DNA from: CAYOFF01 sp964403415
GTDB lineage: Bacteria > Patescibacteriota > Gracilibacteria > Absconditabacterales > Absconditicoccaceae
Assembly (NCBI GenBank): GCA_964403415.1
Contig: CAYOFF010000001.1
Location: forward strand, 806,001-870,000
Length of the DNA: 64,000 nt
Direction: 5' to 3'
This document shows positions 9,935 through 20,674 of this stretch, piece after piece. A program made the position numbers and the translations under genes. Each line of letters begins with the position of its first letter. The first letter of the stretch is position 1. The notes beneath the pieces are model-generated. The model ran no database searches. It saw nothing but the letters and a program-made list of their open reading frames with translations, and was not told the origin of the DNA.

Positions 9935-10021
9935 CTAAAACAGCTCTTCTATGCGTGTAATATCTGTTTTCTCCAAAATAACAAGTCCTTCCCCAGCATG
10001 ATTCTGCCTCGTATATTGCAT
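9935..10021 (-). CDS. possible 28-aa peptide
   Basis: ATG 10021 to TAG 9937, encoding MQYTRQNHAGEGLVILEKTD and eight more residues. It is preceded by AGAAGGAGA, one of few Shine-Dalgarno-like strings in the window, though very close to the ATG. It may be a leader peptide for the small-gene run, or chance. Confidence 0.25.
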   Translation of the reverse strand: MQYTRQNHAGEGLVILEKTDITRIEELF

Positions 10022-10119
10022 TCTCCTTCTGTTCTATTATAGTGCCTTCCAGTGTCCCTCTTCGGGTCTTGGATTATTATGTAGACTCTATTCATTTACC
10101 TCTCTACTTCCTGTTTTTC

Positions 10120-11292
10120 ATGTCTGCTCAAAAAATCACTATTCTTCTGTGAATGTTTCTCGATGTCCTTGGTCTGGGTGTGTTTATCCCTGCCATGGCT
10201 GACCTCAAAGTATTCTATGGTACCTCTGATCTGTGGATTTCACTCAGCTTGACGGCATACTCACTCTGTGCATTTTTTGCTGCTCCTCTGCTCTGACAGA
10301 TCTCTGACAAATACGGTCGCAAGCACGTTCTGCTCGCATGTATCCTCGGGACACTCTGACAGTTTTTGATTCTCTTGGTGACCCAAAACTTCTGGATCTA
10401 CCTTGTTGCGAGAGTCATCAACGGCATTACTGGCTGAAATTTCTCTATTCTTCAGGCAATTCTCACAGATATTTCAAAAGATGATGCCGAGCGTAAAGCA
10501 AATTACGGTCTTCTTGGTGCGGTGTTTGGGATAGGATTTATTATCTGACCATTGCTTGGTACGTTCTTACTCAAGCGGTATGGTGTCGAAGGTATTTTTG
10601 TGTTTGGTGCGCTGTTTGCGCTTGTAGAGACATTTTTGATTGCATTTTTCTTGCGTGAGACCAAACCCAAAGATGACGAACTGCATCTCAGTTTCAAACC
10701 ATTCAAACCATTTTTGGTACATTTTAGTCACAAGAAAATAGGTATTATTTTGTGGATTCTTACGACGTTTGTTACGGCGGCGTTTGTGTATCAGTCTGTT
10801 ATTTCTGTATATATGAGTGATTTGTTTGGTATCCCTGGATATATGGTCTGATACTATTTGAGCGCTATAGGCTTGATGTCTGCCATCAATCAGGGATTCC
10901 TTCTCAAGGCATTTTGGTTCAAAAGATTTACCCACAAACAACTGATCTGGTTTGGAAATATCTCGTATGTTATTCTCCTCACGTGTATGATGCTAATCAG
11001 AACACCTGATCTCCTCCGGCTGTTTGTCAGCGCATGGATTCTTATTTCGCTTTTTATAGGGCCGGTCATGCCCGTCTACAATAGCGAAGTTATCGCACAT
11101 ACTGATCCCAAGAAAATAGGAGAAATCAACGGTGTTTTGGGATCGCTACACTCTGTGGGCATGATTATCGGCCCTATTGTGGGATGAATATTACTGAGTT
11201 TGCATATTAGCGTCTTTTGGTGAAGTATCGCACTTGCGTGCGTCATGCTTGTGCTCAATCGAAAATTCCTTGCTACTACGCATGTAGAATAA
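10120..11292 (+). CDS. MFS transporter
   Basis: 390 aa, twelve predicted membrane helices. Eight in-frame TGAs are read as Gly, including GIGFIIGPLLG in helix 5 and GPIVGG in helix 11, both typical of drug/H+ antiporter-type MFS proteins. The loop 2-3 motif appears as QISDKYGRK (motif A), with the glycine after LL from TGA. Likely a multidrug or small-molecule exporter of the inner membrane. The start follows TTTTTC with no Shine-Dalgarno. It converges with the MORN gene (stop at 11313). Confidence 0.9.
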
Positions 11293-11312
11293 GCACTTCT
11301 TCTCCCCTATCT

Positions 11313-12227
11313 CTATATTTTCTCCTCTACGAGTTCGCCATCAGCTCGTGTACCTGTAACTTTTCTGCCATCGGCATATGTATACGTTCACTCTCCTGTA
11401 CGTGAGATTTGCCATTTTTTGGCGTTGTCTGGATCAGTTACTGTCGCTAGCATCCCTTCGTAGCTGTCATTTCCTGCTACTGGTGTGCCACCATTGGTAT
11501 TGTGTGCTGTACTTCCAGCATAGGTCATCTTGCCTCGCGTTGTAGCTGCTGGGCGATCGTTTTTCCGTGTACACAATAGTGTCGATCCATTTGGCCACCT
11601 ATAATATCCTGCATCTCCTTCTCTTTTGCCATCTACAAATCCTCACACATACTCGTACTCGTGCATCACCAACTCTTGGGGATTTTCTAGTGAAGGCGTC
11701 AAAATAATCTTGTGTAACATGCCGTTCCCATTTGGCTTCCCCTCCTTTATCTCGCCTACATAGACAGATCCATCACGATACAATATTTTTCACTTTCCCT
11801 CTGGCTTCCCGTCTACAAAATCTCCAAAATACATATCTCACACCGTTCCATTCCCATCCAATGAAGTATATCACTTTCCCGCAAACGTTTTCATCTCATC
11901 CTCTACGACAGCAAAACGTTCACCATTGACCAACACATGATCTGCGTCTGCTCATGACATCTCTATGTTTGGCAACGACATATCGTACCTCGCTGTGAGT
12001 TCTTTTCGAGACATCCCACTCATCTGATCCAGAGAGTATGGGGTCTCTGATGTCTTGGGAGCCTCAGGCGCTTGAACTATTTCTGTACTATGTTCACTTA
12101 TCTGTACAGACGACTGCTCTTTTTTATTATTTTCATCACCTCTATGATCTGTATCTGCAGCGTGATCTGCATCAAACCATCTACTCGTCAATCCTAGCTG
12201 TTCGCTTACTTCTCATCACATACCCAT
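11313..12227 (-). CDS. MORN-repeat protein
   Basis: 304 aa. The N-terminal 90 residues are polar and acidic. From about residue 95 come repeated MORN-type units: GKWYTSLDGNGTVGD, FGDFVDGKPEGKGK, YVGEIKEGKPNGNG, GGFVDGKREGDAG and, after an insert, YEGML. Several repeat glycines are TGA. The ATG is followed by GGT ATG TGA TGA (MGMGG). MORN repeats form extended beta hairpins that bind proteins or lipids; bacterial ones are often surface or scaffold proteins. No signal peptide seen. It is divergent from the DUF475 gene. Confidence 0.8.
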
Positions 12228-12407
12228 GGGATTAGAGACCTAAAATACTCTCCACACACTACTTGCATGATAATGATATCCAAAACACCCGTATCAAGCA
12301 ATTTTTGGGTGGCAATAATGAGATTATGTACGAGATCGAGGATGTTGATACTTGATAATTTGGGTTATTCTCGTATAGGTTGCCTTGTTTTAGTTTCTTG
12401 CGTCGGC

Positions 12408-13436
12408 ATGTCCTCTCACTTCAGACATAGTATTGTTTTTACGGTATGCTGCCTTATTCTCTGAGGCATTGCGGGCTATATGTCAGGAGGGACTGTTACG
12501 GCCGCACTTTCTACTCTGTTTATTGTGTTTGTGCTTGGGGTGCTAGAGACGTCACTGTCGTTTGATAATGCTGTTATCAACGTCACCGTTCTCAAAAAAA
12601 TGGACGCTGTATGGAGAAAGAGATTTTTGACATGGTGAATACTGATTGCTGTAGTGGGCATGAGAATTGTTTTTCCTCTTCTGATTGTTGCTATTTTTGG
12701 ACATATCTCTCCATGGCAGGCTATACACCTAGCACTCTTTGATGCTGCACAGTATGGTGAAATCCTCAAATCCAGTCATATTGCTATTGCTGGCTTTGGC
12801 TGAGCATTTTTGCTTATGGTTGGGTGTAAATTTTTCTTTGATAAGGAGAAGGAAGTACACTGGATTCACCATATAGAGCGCTGGCTCACCAAACTTGGTA
12901 AGATTCAGGCTGTGGAGGCAGCACTTGTTTTAGTTATTTTGGCACTGGTAAGTAGATTCCTTCCTGTCGCTGAAGGATATGAGTTTTTTGTGAGTGGTGT
13001 ATGGGGCGTCGTGCTTTATATTGTTATGGATGGATTTTCGGAGCTGCTGGGGGCGGGAAAAACAGCATCGGTTGTTAGCCAGAATAGTGCTGTTCTCTTT
13101 GTGTATTTGGAGCTTCTAGATGCGTCTTTCTCTCTAGATGGGGTCATTGGAGCGTTTGCATTGTCTACCAATCTTATTGTTATTGCGCTTGGCCTGGGTA
13201 TTGGTGCGTATTTTGTACGCAGTATTACGATGTATCTGTTTGATAAAGGGACACTAGGCACGTATCGCTACCTAGAACACGGAGCGTTTTATGCAATCAT
13301 TGCGCTCGCTGTCATGATGATGGTAGGAGCATATGTACATATCCCTGAGGTTATTACTGGTCTGATAGGTGCTGTATTTATCTGACTCTCTATCCTCTCT
13401 TCTCATAGGAGTGGTCTATGAGATAAGACTCATTAG
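12408..13436 (+). CDS. DUF475/TerC-like integral membrane protein
   Basis: 342 aa, about nine membrane helices. It carries the DUF475 hallmarks ETSLSFDNAVIN (acidic and Asn residues in the first conserved helix) and WRKRFLTWGILIAVVGMR, where the W-G glycine is TGA, plus a second ELLDASFSLDGV motif. TerC-superfamily proteins are implicated in metal ion (Mn/Ca) export. The start at 12408 matches the family N terminus; an in-frame ATG at 12342 exists. Ends at TAG, 35 bp before a two-way terminator. Confidence 0.88.
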
Positions 13437-13469
13437 CAAGACTCACTAGTAAAAAGATGTTTAAAAAAA

Positions 13470-13505
13470 AATCCCCCGTACCGTGTGACACAGGGGGATT
13501 TTTAT
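13470..13505. terminator. bidirectional terminator
   Basis: AAAATCCCCC and GGGGGATTTTT flank a 15-nt loop, giving U tracts on both strands. It separates the convergent DUF475 and cytochrome b5 genes. Confidence 0.85.
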
Positions 13506-13539
13506 TATCGAAAAATTGGTATACGCAATACACACTTTT

Positions 13540-14079
13540 TTACCTCAAATATTTTCCTATCTCAAATCCTTTGAGTGTATCTTCTGGTTTTTCCTGTCCA
13601 CCGTGTTTTTTATCAAACATAGCTGTCCCATCTAGTCCACAAAGTCTCAAAATGTTTTTGTCTCCTCCTGGATGCTGACTGATCCATGCGGTAAGATCGT
13701 ACACATCATCTCTAATAATAGCCCAGCACGACTCTGGCGTATTGTGTGCCTGTACGTCCGCCAAACTAAATCCGGCTTTTTTTGAACTATCCGCACTCTT
13801 TGCTGCATCGTCGTCTCCGTCACTCTTACTATCATCACTTTCGTCATCACCTGCTGCGTCATCTGCGTCTGCACTTCAGGTGTTGGTCATTGTTCCTGAG
13901 GTAGCTACATCATCGTTGTTTTCCTGCTCCTCAGAAGCTTGTTGTGTGCCAGACTGTGCGTTTTGTACCTGCTGCACGTCATCACTAGCATCATCTTCTT
14001 TTTCGCTTGTACATCCTACCAAAACAATACTTGAGAGTACAACCATCATTCACATCATCATACGTGTTCCTAAGTTCAT
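13540..14079 (-). CDS. lipoprotein with cytochrome b5 heme-binding domain
   Basis: 179 aa. A signal peptide ends in a lipobox, LVGC (about residues 19-22), so the protein is membrane-anchored outside the cytoplasm. An acidic Asp/Ser/Gln linker (23-100) leads to a cytochrome b5 domain (103-179) with both heme ligands: His136 in HPGG and His159 in FDKKHGG. Glycine codons include two TGA before the domain. It is a plausible one-electron carrier on the cell surface. No partner oxidase or reductase is nearby. Confidence 0.85.
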
Positions 14080-14130
14080 AAGTATATCCTATTCAAAATA
14101 AAAACGTTTATCATACCTCAACTCGCTGTT

Positions 14131-14832
14131 TTATTGAGGTGAAGGTGGTGGTGGTATTTGAGGATCTGCTGCACCTGCATCTCCGGATCCTGTAAATCTC
14201 TTTCGTCGCTTTCTTTCGCCAGTTTTGGGAGGATGATTGTGTGTATGGCTTTGGCTTTTGTTTTCATCTAGCATGCCCATCACAATCGCCATTTTATCTC
14301 TGAGACTGAGCGGATCATAAATATAGTCTAGGTTGAGATCACTAAATACACCATCTCACTCTGCAAAGAACTCTATAGAGCCATAGTTGAAGAAGCTCCT
14401 TACAATTCATTTTTTGTTCACAGTCAGCAGCTTGATTTTTTCGATTTCCACTGTCCTTGTGTTTCTTGTGAAGATGCCATGCTGATCGTACGAGATAATC
14501 TGCTGTGGCGTCACAATCGTAAAGTCGAGATAGAAATTGATCATCGCCGCTAGTGCCTTCCACAATATCCATAGCCAAAATATACACAATGCAGCCACAA
14601 TAATGAGTACAAAAACCGCAAGTACCGCACTATACTCAAGAGCAAATGCATATCCAATCAATCCTCCACCTAGTAGTACTGTCGCTCGGAATAAGGGGAT
14701 AAATGCTTTGAATACAAGGTATATCCCTCATCTGCGCACAAAAATCACCTTGTCTACTCCGTACTGCTGCTGATACTTGGTCAGTAACTCATGGGCCAAG
14801 TTGGTATCGAAGTTCGAGAAGATTTTGACCAT
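14131..14832 (-). CDS. membrane protein with PH-like domain
   Basis: 233 aa. A short soluble N terminus (1-35) is followed by two or three hydrophobic segments (about 42-65 and 65-95), then a beta-rich part (FTIVTPQQIISYDQHGIF, EIEKIKLLTV) of the bacterial PH (YdbT/YdbS-like) type, and a Lys/Arg then Pro-rich tail (PPPPSPQ). Three TGA glycines lie within. Function unknown; such proteins are membrane-associated. Confidence 0.6.
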
Positions 14833-15052
14833 CTACAGCCTGAATAGTAAAAGACGCTACTCCAAGATACATCCCTGCGCCTTCTTTGTGTACACAAGAC
14901 CATCAAAACTGCAAGATGACTCATCTTATCCCTCAACCTGAAAATAACCTGAATATGCTTTCTCGATAGCTTGCCTTTGGTGTATATAAACATATGCTGC
15001 ACGCGATGACATACTACCCGTACCTGATTTTTATTTCTCCTTATAGACAGAC

Positions 15053-15454
15053 ATGGCACTTCCTTCTCTTCTTTCTCTCAAACTCTTTGGTATTTGATTT
15101 GTGTGCATGGTTGCTATTGATTTTGTATGGCTCAAGTTCGTCATGGGCCCCCTTTTCAGCCAGCACATGTGACATCTTATGAGAGCTGACGCACTCGTTA
15201 TCCCAGCTCTTTTGACCTGGGTGGTGATGACAATAAGTTTGTTGGTCTTTGTTCATGGGACACCCGCCTATAGCGATACGCTGTTCCATGCCGTTATGTA
15301 CTGAGCTATACTCTGAGGATGTACCTATGCTGTGTATGACCTTACCAACTATGCTACCCTTACCTGATGGTCATGGTGGGTTATGCTTATAGATATTGCT
15401 TGGTGAATGATACTTTCAGGCCTTGTATCTGCGATCATTCGATGGTCTAAATAA
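15053..15454 (+). CDS. DUF2177 family membrane protein
   Basis: 133 aa, four membrane helices, invisible under the standard code because it has six in-frame TGAs. The DUF2177 landmarks are intact: IDFVWLKFVMGPLF with MGHLM in helix 1 and its loop, GGCTYAVYDLTNYATL and the final D-x-AWGMILSG. The last five glycines in these motifs are TGA. Role of the family is unknown. It is followed by a 76-bp gap and the 564-aa gene. Confidence 0.88.
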
Positions 15455-15530
15455 GCATATTTTTTGCATTTTCTCTACAGCATCTCTATACTTGACATAT
15501 ATCATACTTTATATGTCTTAGTTTTCTAAT

Positions 15531-17225
15531 ATGGCATGAAACAGAGAAGATGTGCTTTATGAGGATTTTCCCTCTCATACAGCCAATGAGAAACTATCTA
15601 CTTCATCTACCGTAAACTATGATTTTGATCTCAAAAAGAGGATTAATGGTATCAATGCCCTTGAGTCAGCAGATTTTGATGATCTCGTCAAAGACATAAG
15701 TGAGACGTTTGGTGATATCGAAAAAAAATATGGAAAACGCATGGTGGATGATTTGAAATGAAGAATGGAAGATAAGGGCATTTATGTCTCCTACTATGCG
15801 CCAGAGGTTATTCAATCAATTAGGTATGCCGGCCACTCTGGTGCTCATGACTCCTATGAGTTTTTTGTTATGGAAACTGACCTCCAAGTATATGATAAGG
15901 GAAGCAACAGCTTCGTCACTATGAGAGTTTCTGACTGATCTTTTGTAGAACATAAGGGGTGAACCTCTGTACTCATTGATGGAGAAGATATTACACTGGG
16001 TCAAAAGGCTAAAAAAGTGAAGGATAAGACTACCATGAACCGTACGCTCTGACTTTTTCTTAAACCAGCGTGGGAAAGCGTCAAGAAAAGTGCTGTCGAG
16101 CAGTATGAAGCTAATATAAAGCGCCGTGCCAATACGTCAGCTACTCCACAAGATATAGAATTGAGGACTATTCCCTCTGGCAGTACTATTATATATACTG
16201 AAGTCGCGCAAAACCAACTTGTTGATCTCAAAGAGTGAGAATCCAAGCAGGTGGCATCATGACGTACCTACAAGAGAGTATGAGGAGAAATCTACTACAA
16301 CTCCCTCAATACTGATGGAGCTGTATGAGCCACTCCTGATGCCACTCGATGATCTGTACACAATGCTGGTCGATTTCTTGAACAGAACGGGAACATGATC
16401 CAGATGCAATCCGTGTATCTCTCTGTAGGGAGCAAGTCATATGTGCTGTACAACCCGAGTATGCCCAACCAACTCTTCAATGAGCATGGTATACCACTTG
16501 AGCATCCTGTATGAAGTAGTGATCCTAGGCTCTTTGTGTATAATGGCTCATATGATGGCGATTTTATTATTTCCTATACAAACAACAGGCTTGATCTGTG
16601 AATTACCAAAAGCGCAGATGCGATAAGAGAAGAAAAAAGGCAAGCCATCAAGCTCAAAATATACGAAAACTACCCCGATATTGCCGAGCAATTGTACAAA
16701 CAAGTTACCACGCTTGGGGTTATGGATCTTGCTGAATGAGAAAAGAAAGAGGTTGAGTTTAAAAGACCTTCAGACTGACAGGAAAGGACGCGCGTTTTCG
16801 TTAAGCACGACTGAAGGATACTCTTCCAGTCATATACGTCATGAGGCAGCACAAATAGATCACATATTTTCCACGATCTTGAAAACAAGGACTTATATCT
16901 TCTCTTAGGCTCACCTCCTACATGAGTAGATGCTGATGATCATGGTCTTTACAAGATGTCACATATTCCCATGATGCTTGCAGATGGCAAGGCTCTCATG
17001 GTGATGTATGCGTTTGGTAAAGAGTCACAAGTTACCCTTTACTCACCATATGGGGAAGATCTTGTAGAGACAAAAAAAGCCTTCGAAAGAACAGATTGAT
17101 TCTATATTTCCTATGATGACACACAGCATTTCAGAGTTAGCTTTGATAAGACTGCCAAAACAGCTACATATACTGAAATTACTACAGCTGACTACGAGCG
17201 TGCCGCCAAAGCAAAAGGAGGATAA
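15531..17225 (+). CDS. 564-aa hypothetical protein
   Basis: A continuous code-25 frame with about 20 in-frame TGAs, ending at TAA 17223-17225. No signal peptide or membrane helix. The N terminus (1-75) is charged and helical; the rest is beta-rich with many Tyr, Ser and Asp (SYVLYNPSMPNQL, FVYNGSYDGDF, LYKMSHIPM). The C-terminal 25 residues are Ala/Thr/Lys-rich. I recognise no domain. The internal evenness of codon use supports a real gene. It converges with proS (stop 17273). Confidence 0.75.
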
Positions 17226-17272
17226 TACTTCTACGTAGATCGTGTCGAGAAGCGAGATGATGTCATGGTGAT

Positions 17273-19306
17273 TTAGTATGCTCTCGCAAACAGTACTCTT
17301 TTTGTACTAGGTTTTCCTGTGTATACACAGATACCCGGCTCTTCTTCAGCATTGAATGGGATACATCTTGTGACACACTTACATTCTTCTTTGATTTTCT
17401 CCTCTGTTTCTGCTGTACCGTCCCGATGAGCCATCACAAACTTTCCGTCGTCTAGGGCTTTTTTGAACTCTTCGTAGGTAGTTACAGAGACGGTATTAGC
17501 TTCTCTCAGTAACTTATTTTTTTCACGTAGTGTCTTTTGCATATCGTGGAGGATGTGCATGGTTACATCGACTACATCTTCTCTTTTGATGGTCTGCTTT
17601 TCTCCCGTATCTCTACGATAGAGCTCTACAGTACCATTTTGCATATCTCTTGGCCCAACGGCAATTCTCACGGGAACTCCCTTGAGTTCGTACTCTGCAT
17701 ACTTCCGGCCCGGAGAGTTTTGGTCGTCGGTGTCTACTTCAGTAACTACAGGTATGCTGTATGCATGCGTAGATTCACGCTTATATCGATCAAAGACGAA
17801 GCTATCTCTCTTCGCCATAAAGTTGATAATATAGTCGTTGTCGTGTGTATTGGTCGCTAGTATCTTGAGCAGCTCATCCAATGGCATCCATTGGGTTTCA
17901 AAGCCATCGTCCTGCTCTTTTTGGGTGTAGTTTGCGTTTCACTTGGGTCAGACGACCTTAGCAAGGTAGATATGTGACGTCTGGATTTGTTGCGCTTGCG
18001 CAATCCTCTTTTCGACCGTGGTGCCAAGTCTTCTGAGCACGACTGCTTTGACACCTGCTTCTTCCTCTATTTCACGAGCAAGTGCCTGTGCAAGATCTTC
18101 TCACTCCTCTACTCCGCCACCAGGGAGCTTGTAGTAGTTTCAACTCTTTACGTAGCAGACACCTACGTTACCTTCGTCGTCTAGCAGGAGTGCTCTGACT
18201 GCTTCTCTCTGCTTTGTGACTTCGATACCGGTGGCATCGATACCAAAATCTGCATCTGAAATTTCATGGTAGAAGGTGGATTTTGAAGAGATGCCACCAA
18301 ATGAAGAGTGCGAGATAATTTCTCTTCCACGCAACTCTGCGAGCACAGGGGAGATATATTCCTGCACCAGTCTGAGCTCATTGGTATTTTTGAAGACGGG
18401 TACGACGGCTACATGTATAGGCGCAAGCAGCGGTGGAAGGACAAGTCCTTTGTCATCACTATGTGAGAGAATAAGTCCTCCCATCATACGTGTACTTGCT
18501 CACCAGGATGTCGCCCAGACATATTCGTCCTCGTTATTCTTATTTGTAAATTTTACATCAAATGCTTTTGCAAAATTTTGTCAGAGATGGTGAGATGTGC
18601 ACGATTGAAGCGCTTTCCCATCCTGCATAAATGCTTCTAAGGTGTACGTGTGCTGTGCGCCTGCAAACTTCTCACTTTCAGATTTTTTTCCTGGCACAGG
18701 ATCTATTGCCAAGACATTCCTAAAGAAATCCAAGTAGACTTCGAGCATTCTTCTTGTCTCTGCCTCAGCCTCTTCGTCGGTAGCATGAGCTGTATGACCT
18801 TCTTGCCACAAAAACTCTGATGTACGCAAAAAAATACGTGTCCTCATCTCCCATCTCACAACGTTTGCTCGCTGGTTGATAAGAAGCGGGAGATCACGAT
18901 ACGAATGTATTCGCTTCTTGTAGGTGTTTCGGATGATCGTCTCAGATGTCGGACGCACAATAAGTTCTTCCTCTAGTTTTGCGTCCGGATCAACAATGAC
19001 GCCCTGCTCTGGATCTGCTTTGAGGCGGTAGTGCGTCACAACGGCACACTCTTTGGCAAATCACTCTACGTGATTTGCCTCCTTTGCAAGGTATGACTTC
19101 GGAATAAATAACGGGAAATATGCATTTACATGCCCAGTAGCTTTGAACATGGCATCTAGAATATCTTTCATACGCTCTCGGATTGCATAGCCATATGGTT
19201 TGATGACCATACATCCACGCACATCACTCGTCTCTGCGAGTCCTGCTTGCTCTACGAGCTCATTATACCACTCAGAAAAGTCCTGTTCACGAGTCGTCAA
19301 CGCCAT
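17273..19306 (-). CDS. proS: prolyl-tRNA synthetase with an inserted Nudix domain
   Basis: 677 aa, about 200 longer than type-3 (archaeal/Thermus-like) ProRS. Residues 1-300 are the class II catalytic core: DVRGCMVIKPYGYAIRE, VRPTSET (motif 2), SHHLGQNFAKAF with TGA glycine, and motif 3 WGASTRMMGG with TGA glycine. The anticodon-binding domain starts at LPPLLAPIHVAVVP (290-303), is interrupted at about 331 and resumes at VDTDDQNSPGRKYAEYELKG (524 onward). Residues 331-517 are a Nudix fold: REAVRALLLDDEG, YYKLPGGGVEEGE, AREIEEEAG (box 397-419, Gly402 by TGA). The C-terminal zinc site keeps only some Cys. ATG 19306 is preferred over the GTG at 19309. Confidence 0.93.
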
Positions 19307-19355
19307 CACAAAAGAAGTTAGCTGTTAAAATCATGATTGAACTCAAAGACGAGTT

Positions 19356-20639
19356 CTAGTCGAAATAATCATCATCATCATCTTCAAATGCATATGCGTT
19401 GTATCACGGTTCTTCCTCATCGTCAGCGACCTTTGCAGGCTTGAGCAATTTCTTTTTCTTGCCTCTTTTGCTTTCGAAATATTTATATTTCTCAAAGTCA
19501 TCCTCGAGACCGAGCATCTTCTGGAGTCCCTCGTGCTCTTTGAGCTTTTGAAGGACTTTTTGTTCGATCTGTCTGACTCTTTCTCTCGTTACCTGAAATT
19601 CGGCACCCACCTGTTCGAGTGTGTACTTGGGGCCATCAATACCATATCTCATTTTGATAATCTTTGCTTCTCTCTCGTCCAGCATATTGAGGATATGATC
19701 GAGATTCTCCTTGAGAGACTCTTTCTGGACGTGCTGATCTGGTCTCATCGTTGACTCATCTGCAATCAAGTCTCACAGTGAGTCCTTTCCATCGTCACCT
19801 ACTTCTGCATCGAGCGATACATTTCAGAAAATCACCTCCTCGAGTTTTTTGATTTTCTTGATAGGAAATCCAAGACTATTTGCGATTTCTTTGGAGGTGG
19901 GTTCTCTTCCTAGTTTCTGAAACAGCATCTGAGATGCTTTGTTGTAGGCGTTGATTTCATCGATAAGATGCACAGGTATTCTCACGTTTTTGGTCATATC
20001 AGCAATTGCTTTGGTGATTGACTGCTTGATCCACCACGTGGCATAGGTCGAGAATTTGAAGTCCTTATCAGGATCAAACTTCTCAATAGCCTTGATGAGA
20101 CCTGTATTTCCTTCCTGAATAAGATCCAGGAATGACAATCTTGATCCCAAAAACTTCTTCGCAATACTAATCACCAATCTGAGATTGGATGAGATGAGTT
20201 TTTTTCTGGATTCGTCTTCGTTTTCGTGGTATCTGATGTTGTAGGCTAATACTTTCTCTTCATCTGCAGAGAGTAACGGGATCTTGGAGATCTCATTGAA
20301 GTAGAGCTTGATGAAGTCGTTGTACTGTTTGTCGTTGATGGTGTGCGTAGTCTCATAGAGTGTCACCTTACCAAGCTTGCTCTGCGCTTGGGTCTCTCTC
20401 ATCTCTTTGATGAGGATGTCCTCGATCGTCTCTATTCTAATACTTAGTTTGTCGGACAACTCATAAAATTTTTCAAGGAGTTCTACCTGTCTATCAATAT
20501 CATCTACTTCTGACAGAATCTCGTCCTCCGTCATAAATCCTCTATCAAGTCCTGATCTCAGTAACTTTTGAAGATTCGGAGTGAGCTCTGCGATGTCATC
20601 ACGCAGTTTGTCCCATAGTGCAATTTTTGCCGTCGACAT
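19356..20639 (-). CDS. rpoD: principal RNA polymerase sigma factor
   Basis: 427 aa, no region 1.1. Region 2 reads NLRLVISIAKKFLG-SFLDLIQEGNTGLIKAIEKFD and FSTYATWWIKQSI (2.3-2.4). Region 3 has HLIDEINAYNKA and the SLDA-VGDDG-DSLGD finger. Region 4 has DEREAKIIKMRYG and the helix-turn-helix TRERVRQIEQKVL. Two glycines in the finger and one in the tail are TGA. A 45-residue Lys-rich then Asp-rich tail (ends DDDDDYFD) extends past region 4. Promoters in this window fit its expected -35/-10 preference. Confidence 0.95.
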
Positions 20640-20674
20640 GAAGCACCAACATATACTAAAATAAAATGTTTCTA

